Shown here one piece after another: positions 7,588-14,737 of a DNA stretch of 35,223 nucleotides. Source of the stretch: JBEKTY01 sp049515555 (GTDB taxonomy: Bacteria > Planctomycetota > Planctomycetia > Pirellulales > Thermoguttaceae); contig JBEKTY010000150.1 of assembly GCA_049515555.1 (NCBI GenBank), forward strand, positions 1-35,223, written 5' to 3'. The notes beneath the pieces were generated by a model. It was not told the DNA's origin. It worked only from the letters and a program-made list of their open reading frames with translations, and did not search any database. A program made the position numbers and the translations under genes. Numbering within the stretch: the first letter of the stretch is position 1; every line of letters begins with the position of its first letter.

Positions 7588-7641
7588 GTACTCATCTCGC
7601 TCCGCGAGATGAGTGCCCATCTCGCGGAGCGAGATGAGTAC
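7588..7641. repeat. Perfect 24-bp inverted repeat
   Basis: Arms 7588-7611 and 7618-7641 are exact complements built on GTACTCATCTCGCTCCGCG, with a 6-nt loop (AGTGCC). It lies 35 bp after the carrier-thioesterase stop and may serve as its transcript end, though no T-tract follows. Related CTCGCTCCGCGAG units occur at 8739-8974. The remainder of 7642-7816 shows nothing recognisable. Confidence 0.85.
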
Positions 7642-7816
7642 GTGTGTTGATTCTGCGGTGCCAGGCCGCCGCACTTCTGCAAGGCGCCAAATGCGCCCCC
7701 TTGAACCCCAATCGGGGCTGGACCGGCTGGCAGCGGATGTATATCAATTAGTGTGCGGGCAGGCACGCTGCCAAGCACGGCTTTCACAAGTGGTCTGACG
7801 CATCCAATTTGACGGG

Positions 7817-7938
<122 letters not shown>

Positions 7939-8053
7939 GACAGTTTGGGTGTGTCAGACTGCGAGGCCGTCGGCTGCATGCGGCATGTCGGCGCCGCGGT
8001 ATTTGCTTCTCGTTGTTTCTCGTCAATCCTATTGCGAAATTGGGGGGTGTCCT

Positions 8054-8701
8054 ATGAGATTTCTTACGATTACAGCCACGGTCCTTTTTACCCTGGTCGC
8101 GCTCGGTCCGCTCGACGTGACGGCGGCGCCGCCTAGCGGCAGTGGCAGCGGATGGGGCAGCGGCAGCGGATGGAGTGGGGGCGGACACCCATCCGGATAT
8201 CCGGGCCACTGGTATGGCGGCTCCTACGGTTACTACCCGCCCGCCACGCCGTACTTCGTCGAGCGGCCCATCCTTGGACTGCCGATCGAAATCGCCAATC
8301 CGGCCGCGAATGCCGTGACTTTGAGCTACACGCTCAACGGCACCGTCTACACGATCCCGCCCGGTCATCGTCAGGACCTGCTTTCGGATCGGTCCTGGGT
8401 AGTCGGCTTCAGCCGCGGGGGGAACTTCGGCGAGGCCCGATACAGCCTGGAGCCCGGGCTGTACACATTCTCCCCCACCGATCACGGTTGGGAACTGTTT
8501 CACGGGGCTCTCGCGCAGCCCAGCGTAGCGCCCACGCCGACGAATCCGCTGCCGACGAACCCGACGCTGCCCGGTCCGACGCCGGCCAGCCCGACGCTGC
8601 CGAACCCGGCGCTGCCCAGTGCCACGCTGCCCAGTCCCACGCTGCCGTCCGTGCCGACGCCACCGGTCCCGATGCCCGTGCCCCCGGCGCCAACGTCATG
8701 A
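8054..8701 (+). CDS. Secreted Gly/Ser- and Pro-rich hypothetical protein
   Basis: 215 aa with a classical signal peptide (MRFLTITATVLFTLVALG, cleavage likely after residue 25 at TAA-PPS). A Gly/Ser/Trp/Tyr-rich stretch follows (about 28-60). A central domain of about 90 residues has the blocks GLPIEIANPAANAV, YTIPPGHRQDL and SLEPGLYTFSPTDHGWELF, which recur in planctomycete exported proteins. The tail, residues about 157-215, consists of PTLP-type Pro/Thr repeats. ATG 8054 has a GGGGGG ribosome-binding site; upstream in-frame codons belong to repeats. It probably acts outside the inner membrane or at the cell surface. Function is unknown. Confidence 0.85.
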   Translation: MRFLTITATVLFTLVALGPLDVTAAPPSGSGSGWGSGSGWSGGGHPSGYPGHWYGGSYGYYPPATPYFVERPILGLPIEIANPAANAVTLSYTLNGTVYTIPPGHRQDLLSDRSWVVGFSRGGNFGEARYSLEPGLYTFSPTDHGWELFHGALAQPSVAPTPTNPLPTNPTLPGPTPASPTLPNPALPSATLPSPTLPSVPTPPVPMPVPPAPTS

Positions 8702-8704
8702 GAT

Positions 8705-8736
8705 AAGGACCGGCCGAAAGATAAGTCCGGCCTTTT
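8705..8736 (+). terminator. Possible terminator after the secreted Pro-rich protein
   Basis: AAGGACCGGCC and GTCCGGCCTT form an imperfect stem around an 11-nt loop, ending in CCTTTT. It begins 4 nt after the stop codon. The bulge and short T-tract make it moderate. Confidence 0.5.
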
Positions 8737-8738
8737 CC

Positions 8739-8974
8739 GTACTCCTCTCGCTCCGCGAGAGGGAGGGCATCACGCTTCAGCGTGATGAGTAAGAAACTAC
8801 TTCCGCGTTGTGGCCGGTCGCCGACCGAGCCACACCGCCGACCTCCGCGTTGTGGCCGGTCTCCGACCGAGCCACACTGCCGACCGAAGGTCTCCCGAGC
8901 CCTGGCGTCCCAAGTTTCCCGTACTCCTCTCGCTCCGCGAGAGGGAAGGCATCACGCTTCAGCGTGACGAGTAC
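8739..8974. repeat. Composite repeats: CTCGCTCCGCGAG units flanking a 41-bp tandem
   Basis: Two copies (8739-8791 and 8921-8974) of a unit reading GTACTCCTCTCGCTCCGCG followed by ATCACGCTTCAGCGTGA, each containing two small hairpins. Between them, 8804-8882 holds two copies of a 41-bp unit on GTTGTGGCCGGTC and CCGACCGAGCCACA. There is no coding sequence. Confidence 0.8.
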
Positions 8975-9017
8975 GGAAGTCGTTTGTCGGCCAACACAAA
9001 GAAGCTGTCTCAAGAGG

Positions 9018-9144
9018 ATAAATGACCTTGCGGGATTCTGGGAAAAAGGGGACAGGCACCATTTGTGCGAAGCACCCTCCGGGCCGTTCCAGCAAATGGT
9101 GCCTGTCCCCTTTTTCCCTCCCAAGATCATGCAAGGTCATTTAT
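9018..9144. repeat. Nested palindromic element, MITE/REP-like
   Basis: 127 bp with perfect 14-bp outer terminal inverted repeats ATAAATGACCTTGC (9018-9031) and GCAAGGTCATTTAT (9131-9144). Perfect 25-bp inner arms lie at 9041-9065 and 9093-9117 around AAAGGGGACAGGCACCATTT. No ORF is inside and no clear target duplication is seen. The inner arm resembles the GGGGACAGTCCC hairpin at 22148-22212; such elements are often mobilised by REP-type Y1 transposases, which is inference here. Confidence 0.7.
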
Positions 9145-9154
9145 ATCCGCCGGT

Positions 9155-9270
9155 CCCCTCTCCCTCCGGGAGAGGGCTAGGGTGAGGGCGGCTCGCGGGT
9201 GAGCGGTCATTTCTTGCGACGGCGCCCACAGTGCCCTCACCCCCGGCCCCTCTCCCAAAGGGAGAGGGGA
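9155..9270. repeat. Inverted pair of 'CCCCTCTCCC...GGTGAGGG' repeats
   Basis: The left unit, 9155-9189, carries CTCTCCCTCCGGGAGAG and AGGGTGAGGGC. The right unit, 9233-9270, is its complement with AAAG in the loop. This resembles a dispersed hairpin repeat common in high-GC bacteria. It abuts the end of the parD remnant. Confidence 0.75.
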
Positions 9271-9302
9271 GCTTTGGGACAGCTTCATAATGGGGCATCG
9301 AA

Positions 9303-9545
9303 TCACGTTCCGGCCGTACGATGTTCAACGTCCGCGGCAGCCCGGCGCCCGATCCGGGCAATGAACTCCGCAAGCCGCTCCGAACCGTCGATCGCGACCG
9401 CTTGTCCCTCGTCCAACGCCTGGAATCCCTCCGACGCCAACGACCGCAGCAACGTAAGCTTCTCCTCGTTTTCGCGGGCCTGCTGTTCCAGCAGCCGAAG
9501 CCCCGCCCGCATGACCTCGCTGGCGTTGGAGAACCGGCCCGAGGT
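9303..9545 (-). pseudogene. 5'-truncated ParD-type antitoxin gene
   Basis: From 9545 down the minus strand the frame reads TSGRFSNASEV then MRAGLRLLEQQARENEEKLT, the C-terminal two thirds of ParD ribbon-helix-helix antitoxins. The family's N-terminal beta strand (typically MNVSLTPELxxFVxxxV) is missing: upstream of about 9546 the DNA turns into CTAACTCCTGACTCC repeats. An internal ATG (9512) would give only 69 aa lacking the DNA-binding strand. No ParE toxin follows: after the stop only a short stretch precedes the CCCTCTCCC repeat. It is best read as a relic of a parDE locus eroded by repeats on both sides. Confidence 0.65.
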
Positions 9546-9627
9546 AACCGGTAACTCCTGACTCCTAACTTCTAGCTCATCCCCAATCCCTCCCGCCCTG
9601 CGGCCCGGATTGCGCGCCGGACCGAGT

Positions 9628-9716
9628 GGGGCGTCGAAACGCGGACGCAGCTAGCACTGGCAATACGGACAAACCCTGCCTGTCGTCAGCTAGCCGCGTC
9701 CGCGTTTCGACGCCCC
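9628..9716. repeat. 27-bp inverted repeat beside the CRISPR array
   Basis: GGGGCGTCGAAACGCGGACGC plus a GCTAGC end (9628-9655) is mirrored at 9689-9716; the arms differ by one extra base and enclose a 33-nt loop. It lies 24 bp beyond the leader-distal repeat and could end the pre-crRNA transcript, which runs leftward. A copy elsewhere in the genome would identify it as another dispersed repeat. Confidence 0.8.
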
Positions 9717-9739
9717 GAAGTAGGGAAGAGACCACAGGA

Positions 9740-10377
9740 GGGTTCATCCCCGCGCGTGCGGGGAACACCCCATGATGAGCCGGGCCAGCGTCTGCATCGA
9801 CGGTTCATCCCCGCGCGTGCGGGGAACACCGCATAATGGCCACGGCCTGGTCTGGACTGACGGTTCATCCCCGCGCGTGCGGGGAACACAACAACGGCAC
9901 GTTCAATGGGGCCGTCAGCAACGGTTCATCCCCGCGCGTGCGGGGAACACGTTCCTGCTGCGTCACTCGCTCGCCATCGCCTCGGTTCATCCCCGCGCGT
10001 GCGGGGAACACGTGCCGGTGACGGGCGGAGGAAAGCCCGCCGTCGGTTCATCCCCGCGCGTGCGGGGAACACGTCGGTGCCCCGTAAAAGGCACGCAAGA
10101 TTTCCGGTTCATCCCCGCGCGTGCGGGGAACACAGTTGCACCGGCAGCCGGCGGTACTGCTCGCCCGGTTCATCCCCGCGCGTGCGGGGAACACCATGGG
10201 CTGCCTCTCTCGTCGCGTAGCAGGGGCGGTTCATCCCCGCGCGTGCGGGGAACACGTTTGAGTCGGCAAGGCACCATTGACATATACCGGTTCATCCCCG
10301 CGCGTGCGGGGAACACTGGGTATCGAAGTCCGCATTCAGCACGTCCTTCGGTTCATCCCCGCGCGTGCGGGGAACAC
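9740..10377 (-). CRISPR. Type I-E CRISPR array, 11 repeats and 10 spacers
   Basis: Eleven 29-nt repeats of the I-E type (plus strand CGGTTCATCCCC, loop GCGCGTGC, GGGGAACAC core) start at 9740, 9801, 9861, 9922, 9983, 10044, 10105, 10166, 10227, 10288 and 10349. All ten spacers are 32 nt except the second from the left (9830-9860), which is 31. Repeats are identical apart from the first base of the 9740 copy (G for C), placing the leader-distal end on the left. Transcription is therefore on the minus strand, giving the 5' handle AUGAACCG and a GTGTTCCCC hairpin side, matching Cas6e biology. The first repeat directly follows the leader and cas2. Spacers show no match within this window. Confidence 0.98.
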
Positions 10378-10427
10378 TCTTCACTATAAGGCCTAGCGGA
10401 CCAACAGGTTGCGGCTACGAAAAAAGC
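10378..10427 (-). promoter_or_regulatory. Short CRISPR leader
   Basis: Only 50 bp separate the cas2 stop from the first repeat. On the minus strand this holds a T6 run right after cas2, a CAACCTGTTG at 10411-10402 that fits the CAANNNNTTR core of an IHF site but lacks its WAT, and TTATAGTG, a possible -10 box, 6 nt before the repeat. E. coli I-E leaders place an IHF site in the same interval. Promoter elements may extend into cas2. Confidence 0.5.
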
Positions 10428-10754
10428 CTACCGGCCGTTTTCAGGTTTCTTGTTGTGGCCCTTGGGGCCGCCGTCGGCAGGGGGCACGAAGCAACACAAC
10501 TTAAGCCCGTCAAGTTCCACCGGGACACGACGATTGACCCCACACGTGTCAAAATCGAGGCCCAGGTCATTCGGATTGGCCCAGACCAGCACGGCATTTC
10601 CCTCCCCGATTTCCCCCTTCACCACCGCCCATGTCCGCTCACGGACCCTTTGCGAGTAGTCGCCCACATACACCCCTGCACGGACCTCCAGGAAGAGCCG
10701 CGTCAGGTAGCCGCGCAGGCGGGGCGGGGCGTTCTCAAGAACGATGACCAGCAT
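10428..10754 (-). CDS. cas2: CRISPR-associated endonuclease Cas2, type I-E
   Basis: 108 aa starting MLVIVLENAPPRLRG, the ferredoxin-like Cas2e N-terminus. LTRLFLEVRAGVYVGDYSQRVRE (written as LTRLFLEVRAGV and YVGDYSQRVRE) and WAVVKGEIGEGNAVLVW follow, all standard for the E. coli-type subfamily. With Cas1 it forms the spacer integration complex; Cas2 is the structural bridge. It overlaps the cas1 end by 20 bp, indicating coupled translation. The tail after about residue 93 is Gly/Lys/Asn-rich and slightly longer than in E. coli (94 aa). It is the last gene before the leader and array. Confidence 0.93.
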   Translation of the reverse strand: MLVIVLENAPPRLRGYLTRLFLEVRAGVYVGDYSQRVRERTWAVVKGEIGEGNAVLVWANPNDLGLDFDTCGVNRRVPVELDGLKLCCFVPPADGGPKGHNKKPENGR

Positions 10755-11646
10755 CTCCCGTCTGCTCCTTGTTGGGAATGGCGATGGGCATGGCTTCCTC
10801 GTGGGCCGCGGGCAGCGGAATGCCACCGGCCGCCAGAATCTCTTCGATCGTGGGAATGATCCGCTCCAAGAGCTTATGCTTACGGAAACTATTGCGGCAG
10901 TAGAGCCGCGTTTCACGATCCGGATTGTCTCTACGCGCCGCCACGACCTTGAAGGCGATAGGAACGGAGGTCTCGAACTTGAACAGGTCGGCGATATCGT
11001 ACACGAACGACAGGGGCTTGCCGGTGTGCAAGAAGCCGATGGCCGGGGCATAGCCCGCCGCCAGAACGGCCGCCTCGCAAAGCCCGTACAGGCAGTGGTT
11101 GGCAACACTCAGGCAGCGGTTCACCACGTCGCTGGCGTCGAACTTATTGGGATCGTAATCCCGTTTATCCCAGGGGACCCCGTATTGCCCGGCCAGCAGC
11201 TTATACATGGTGCGGACGCGGACACCCTCGATCCCGCGCAACTGGTCGATACTGCGGCGTGCGGGCGGGTCTTCCTGGAAGCGAAAGCGGTACATGGCGC
11301 GGACAACTTTGATGCGCAGCTCGTCGTCCAGGGCCAGCTTGGCCTGATAGAGCAGCCGATCGGAGCGGGCCCCGCCCGGTTGCCCGGCCGAATACAGCCG
11401 CACGCCGCCCTCCCCGACCCACTGGATCAGGCAGCCCACCTCAGCCGCCAGGGCGACGGCGTCGTGTGTAATGCGCGTGCCGGGCTCCAGGAATATGCAG
11501 GCCAAACCGCCGACGGGCAGGTGCGTGCGCACGCCCTCCTTATCGACCAACACCAGCGCGCCGTCCTGGACCTCGATGCTTCCGCGCTCCAGCCAGACCA
11601 TGCTTGTCCGCTCTTTCATCGGGATGGGGTTGGAATCGAGCCTCAT
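10735..11646 (-). CDS. cas1: CRISPR-associated endonuclease Cas1, type I-E
   Basis: 303-aa integrase of spacer acquisition. The metal-binding residues align with E. coli Cas1: Glu140 in GIEGVRVR, His207 in IGFLHTGK, and Asp217/Asp220 in YDIADLFK. The N-terminal beta domain (about 16-90) and alpha-helical catalytic domain are both complete. ATG 11646 overlaps the cas5e stop (ATGA). Nothing suggests inactivation, so the locus could still acquire spacers. Confidence 0.96.
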   Translation of the reverse strand: MRLDSNPIPMKERTSMVWLERGSIEVQDGALVLVDKEGVRTHLPVGGLACIFLEPGTRITHDAVALAAEVGCLIQWVGEGGVRLYSAGQPGGARSDRLLYQAKLALDDELRIKVVRAMYRFRFQEDPPARRSIDQLRGIEGVRVRTMYKLLAGQYGVPWDKRDYDPNKFDASDVVNRCLSVANHCLYGLCEAAVLAAGYAPAIGFLHTGKPLSFVYDIADLFKFETSVPIAFKVVAARRDNPDRETRLYCRNSFRKHKLLERIIPTIEEILAAGGIPLPAAHEEAMPIAIPNKEQTGDAGHRS

Positions 11647-12338
11647 ATTGCCCCCTGAGAAATTCGTATTCTGCGGGGTGCAAAGGCACGGCGATCCGAG
11701 GCGAAGGACAGCGGCTCATCTGGCAGGGAGTCCCGCCCGTCGGCGAACGATTCGGCGTCCTCTTGCCGGGTGAAGGATTCGAGAGGCTCATCACCGATGA
11801 GGAGTTTCAACGCCTCGCTCTCGGAGTCACGCAGCCCGGCCAGCACCGGCGCCGACGGAACACAAGCCTTGCGTCCCAGCCAGACGCCCCATTTCGGATC
11901 GGAAAGAGCGCCCTCGATTTGCTTGAGAAGAACCGCGTTGCCCTCGATAATAACGCCGAAAGAGGCATCAGCCAGGTATTGCCGATGGGTGATATGGCAA
12001 TCCTTCATCCCGCCATCCGCCTTTCTCGTGTTCTGTACCGTGTGGTAATCTTGAAGCCGCCGAACGGCCAACCTCGTTCTTCTGGCGCCGTTCTTGAAGT
12101 GGCGTTCGGCAATGCAAGGAATGGCGAGGGTTGTAATTTGCACGTCCGCGAACTTCGCAAGAAACGTCGTTTCGTCGGTACCGCCGCGCGCGAAGCCAAG
12201 GGCGGCGCAGCACATTCCGGCTATGGCGCTCTTGGTGGGCATGAGGCCCGTGTTGCGCCGATTGTACTGGCTATCGAAGCCCCACGATTGCAGCGGGCCT
12301 TGCAAACGCAAGGCAAGGCACTTGTCTTCAGATGACAT
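11643..12338 (-). CDS. cas5e: Cascade subunit Cas5e (CasD)
   Basis: 231-aa Cas5 family protein that caps the 5' handle of the crRNA within Cascade. The N-terminus LALRLQGPLQSWG is the diagnostic Cas5 strand, followed by PTKSAIAGMCCAALGF and later VGLWLGRKxC-like WGVWLGRKACVPSAP. It overlaps cas7e by 11 bp upstream and cas1 by 4 bp downstream, so expression is tightly coupled. Length is close to E. coli CasD (224 aa). Confidence 0.93.
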   Translation of the reverse strand: MSSEDKCLALRLQGPLQSWGFDSQYNRRNTGLMPTKSAIAGMCCAALGFARGGTDETTFLAKFADVQITTLAIPCIAERHFKNGARRTRLAVRRLQDYHTVQNTRKADGGMKDCHITHRQYLADASFGVIIEGNAVLLKQIEGALSDPKWGVWLGRKACVPSAPVLAGLRDSESEALKLLIGDEPLESFTRQEDAESFADGRDSLPDEPLSFASDRRAFAPRRIRISQGAI

Positions 12339-13575
12339 GCTTTACCACCTCATCAAGAAATGACCCCAGTGTCACGGGCTGAGTCCCTTCCTTTCCCGGA
12401 ACGCATTCCTCCCCCGGAATCTCTTTCTTAAGGACAGCCTCGATTCCCCATGTGGCCCTCAGCTTTTCATACTCGGCCTTGAGGCGTGTCACCGATTCGA
12501 CGGCGTACCCCTGTTTTGAGCGAATCGGGTTCTCGAAGGCGTTAACCAGTTGGACAGGGTGCCCCTTTTCCCGCACGACGCCCAGTACGAAATCCGGCAG
12601 CGTATTGCCGTTCATTGTGTACTTGCGGGCGCCGGGAATCGCCTTGATCGTGGCCTCCGCGAAGGCACGCACTACGGCCTGCCGTTCTGCCAGGGTCATG
12701 GACGCAAGGTGCTCCGCGTTGGCCAGCATATCGAGGTTGACGGCGGCAAAGCGGTAATAGGTGGCGGAGTTGAACTCAAGGGTGCCGGTCATGCCAGCGC
12801 CGGATTCCTCCTTGGGCTGAAGGTCGTCGACCGCGGCGAAGAAGTCGATCTCGTTGTCGGCTTTGTGCGTGGAAAGGGCATGGGAGAACATCGCGGCGGC
12901 TTCCACTGTTAAGGAGTGGTCGTTCGCGACCATGCGGCCAAAAAGAGCGATGTCGGCGGCGTCTTTCGGCAAGCTCTCGTCTTTGAACGCTCTCTTGATA
13001 AGTTTCTTGAGAACCCCTTCGACGAGCTTGGTAAACGCTTTCGGGCTCAGCTTCTTGTCGCCCTTGTTGTGTTTCGCCGTCGCCTCCTCCTCCGCATCGT
13101 CCTCCGAATCATCTTCATCCGCGAGCTTTGCCGTATCCACCGATGAAACCGCTGAAACAAGTTTCTGTTTGTCCGCCTCCTTGAGCGAGTGAAGGAGTTG
13201 TGCAAATGCCTCATACTCCAGGGGTGATAGAAACACAAGGGTTTTCACCTTTCCCTCCTGCTTCGGATCGAGTTTTGCGAGGTAGTGTCCCGCGCAGAGG
13301 GACAAAGTGTTAGCGGTGGCTTCGGCTTCTCCGACAGCGGTAAGGAGTTCGGTGATCTTTTTGATGAAGAGCCGACTCCGCCGCCCCTTGAATTGCCCAA
13401 GCAAATCGAAGTCCTTCTCGGCCATCATCTCCCGAATCGCCCGTTTCCACGACTGGCTCGACACCCGCGCCCGTTGAACACCCCCGAAGACCGCCGTCTT
13501 GGGCGAATTGAGGTCGTCCCGGTTCAGGCAGGCGACGGGCACGGACTGGATGATGTGGAGTTCCAAATGTTTCAT
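12328..13575 (-). CDS. cas7e: Cascade backbone subunit Cas7e (CasC/Cse4)
   Basis: 415 aa from ATG 13575, chosen over 13605 because AAGGAGA sits 6 nt before it. It polymerises along the crRNA as the Cascade backbone. Conserved blocks: CLNRDDLNSPKTAVFGGVQRAR (as CLNRDD then SPKTAVFGG), ALFGRMVA near 210, HALSTHKADNEIDFFAAVDD (about 232-251) and TGTLEFNSATYYRFAAVNLD near 264-282. It is longer than E. coli CasC (363 aa). Much of the excess lies at residues about 140-185, a linker with an acidic run EDDSEDDAEEE followed by a Lys-rich stretch. Confidence 0.95.
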   Translation of the reverse strand: MKHLELHIIQSVPVACLNRDDLNSPKTAVFGGVQRARVSSQSWKRAIREMMAEKDFDLLGQFKGRRSRLFIKKITELLTAVGEAEATANTLSLCAGHYLAKLDPKQEGKVKTLVFLSPLEYEAFAQLLHSLKEADKQKLVSAVSSVDTAKLADEDDSEDDAEEEATAKHNKGDKKLSPKAFTKLVEGVLKKLIKRAFKDESLPKDAADIALFGRMVANDHSLTVEAAAMFSHALSTHKADNEIDFFAAVDDLQPKEESGAGMTGTLEFNSATYYRFAAVNLDMLANAEHLASMTLAERQAVVRAFAEATIKAIPGARKYTMNGNTLPDFVLGVVREKGHPVQLVNAFENPIRSKQGYAVESVTRLKAEYEKLRATWGIEAVLKKEIPGEECVPGKEGTQPVTLGSFLDEVVKHVI

Positions 13576-13601
13576 GCTTTTCTCCTTGCGAAATGGGTTG
13601 T

Positions 13602-14231
13602 TCACAGATCGACGGGTGCGAGCAGGAGCAGGCCGAACCCGAAGCCCTTGGCGCTGCCGACACCGGCGTGATACGTTTCCCTGAATCTACTGAGGTCGGT
13701 CACCTCCAGCACGCCCCGGAACTGGACGCCCCCGTGGCAGGCCGCTTGTTCCCGCTTGCGAAAATGGCTCTTGACCATTGGGCCGATTTCCAGCGGTTTG
13801 TCTGCGACGATTTGAAAGCCGCCCGCCTGCGCCTTGCGGTCGAGCCAGGCGCGGAGCTCATCGGGCCGGATCAGGGGGACACGCTTCCCATGACGCTTTC
13901 GCTCCCCGTGGCCATCGCGCTGCACGAGGCACTTGACGGGGTTTGCGCGCAGGTCGAAGGTATAATACCGATGGGCGAGAAACGAAGGGGCGATTTCCTT
14001 GGCGGCAAAACCTTCGGGCGGGCACCAATCCGGGCGGCTCGGCCGGCCCGGAGACAGGACCCACAGCCGAAATGCGGCCTCCAGCGTGTCGATGCGGGTA
14101 AGAAAATTCCGTTTGCGATCGGGTTCTCCGGGGAAGCAATCCCAGAGCCGCTGATGCCAATCGTAGGTGTCCCGCACGCCGTCCGCATAGGCGGTCTCGG
14201 CGTCGATTTGCATACAAGCGAGCCAGCTCAT
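13602..14231 (-). CDS. cas6e: crRNA-processing endoribonuclease Cas6e (CasE)
   Basis: 209 aa. Cuts pre-crRNA at the base of each repeat hairpin and stays bound to the 3' hairpin. DTYDWHQRLWDCFPG places His26 where the catalytic His of Cas6e is expected. The C-terminal Gly-rich RNA-binding loop is GVGSAKGFGFGLLLL. ATG 14231 overlaps the cse2 stop (ATGA), so an upstream in-frame extension is rejected. It lies between cse2 and cas7e, earlier than in the E. coli operon, where it follows cas5e. Confidence 0.93.
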   Translation of the reverse strand: MSWLACMQIDAETAYADGVRDTYDWHQRLWDCFPGEPDRKRNFLTRIDTLEAAFRLWVLSPGRPSRPDWCPPEGFAAKEIAPSFLAHRYYTFDLRANPVKCLVQRDGHGERKRHGKRVPLIRPDELRAWLDRKAQAGGFQIVADKPLEIGPMVKSHFRKREQAACHGGVQFRGVLEVTDLSRFRETYHAGVGSAKGFGFGLLLLAPVDL

Positions 14232-14737
14232 GAGGCCGCTCCTCCCTCCCCTGTGGGCGGCAACGCGGCGTCCACTCCGGGCGTCCAGAAGGCGGCAGCC
14301 CAATCGGTCTTTGTGCGGTCCGTCCAAAGCTTCAAGTCGGTTTCAAGCTGCTCGTAGTTGACGGGCACGCCCTCCGACTTCGCCACAAGCACCATGCGGG
14401 TGACGCGTTGATGGAGTTCCTCGCCCTTTTCCGCAGCGAGCAGGTGCAAGAAGCGCCGCTCGGTCGGCGTCAGTTTGCTGTCATCGCCGCGCTTGTCGCC
14501 GCGGCGACCTTGAACCGCCCGGAAGGTGGTTCCGAAATTGCCATCTTGCGTCTCCTCAGGATGGGTGGCGTACAGGGCGGCGACGACAGCCGCCGGCCGG
14601 TCCGTGACCGCCGCGCCCAGCCGATGCAAGGCCGGCCAGGCGCGGTGTTTCTTGCTCTCCACCAGTGCACAGCGAAGATCGGCCATCATTCCCCGGTCTT
14701 CCTTGTGCCTGCGGAGCTGCCCCAAGAGCCTGCTCAT
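14228..14737 (-). CDS. cse2: Cascade small subunit Cse2 (CasB, Cas11)
   Basis: 169-aa all-helical small subunit; two copies line the Cascade belly and stabilise target DNA. ATG 14737 overlaps the cse1 stop and follows AAAGGAGGGCG, so the longer frame from 14797 is rejected. ADLRCALVESKKHRAWPAL, TERRFLHLLAAEKGEELHQR and VNYEQLETDLKLW match the Cse2 pattern. Ends with the cas6e start overlap. Confidence 0.9.
   Translation of the reverse strand: MSRLLGQLRRHKEDRGMMADLRCALVESKKHRAWPALHRLGAAVTDRPAAVVAALYATHPEETQDGNFGTTFRAVQGRRGDKRGDDSKLTPTERRFLHLLAAEKGEELHQRVTRMVLVAKSEGVPVNYEQLETDLKLWTDRTKTDWAAAFWTPGVDAALPPTGEGGAAS

Noticed and set aside
9155..9270. Rho-independent terminator of parD
   Set aside because: It is a dispersed CCCTCTCCC hairpin repeat without a T-tract.
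9769..10348. Self-targeting by CRISPR spacers
   Set aside because: By eye no spacer matches the rest of this window; the rest of the genome cannot be seen.
9772..10389. Open frames through the CRISPR array with repeated SSPRVRGT, FIPARAGNT and HPRACGEH peptides
   Set aside because: They are translations of the 29-nt repeats in different frames, a well-known annotation artefact.
10428..10754. A longer cas2 frame back to 11108
   Set aside because: The extension is antisense-like sequence within cas1; Cas2e homology starts at MLVIVLEN.
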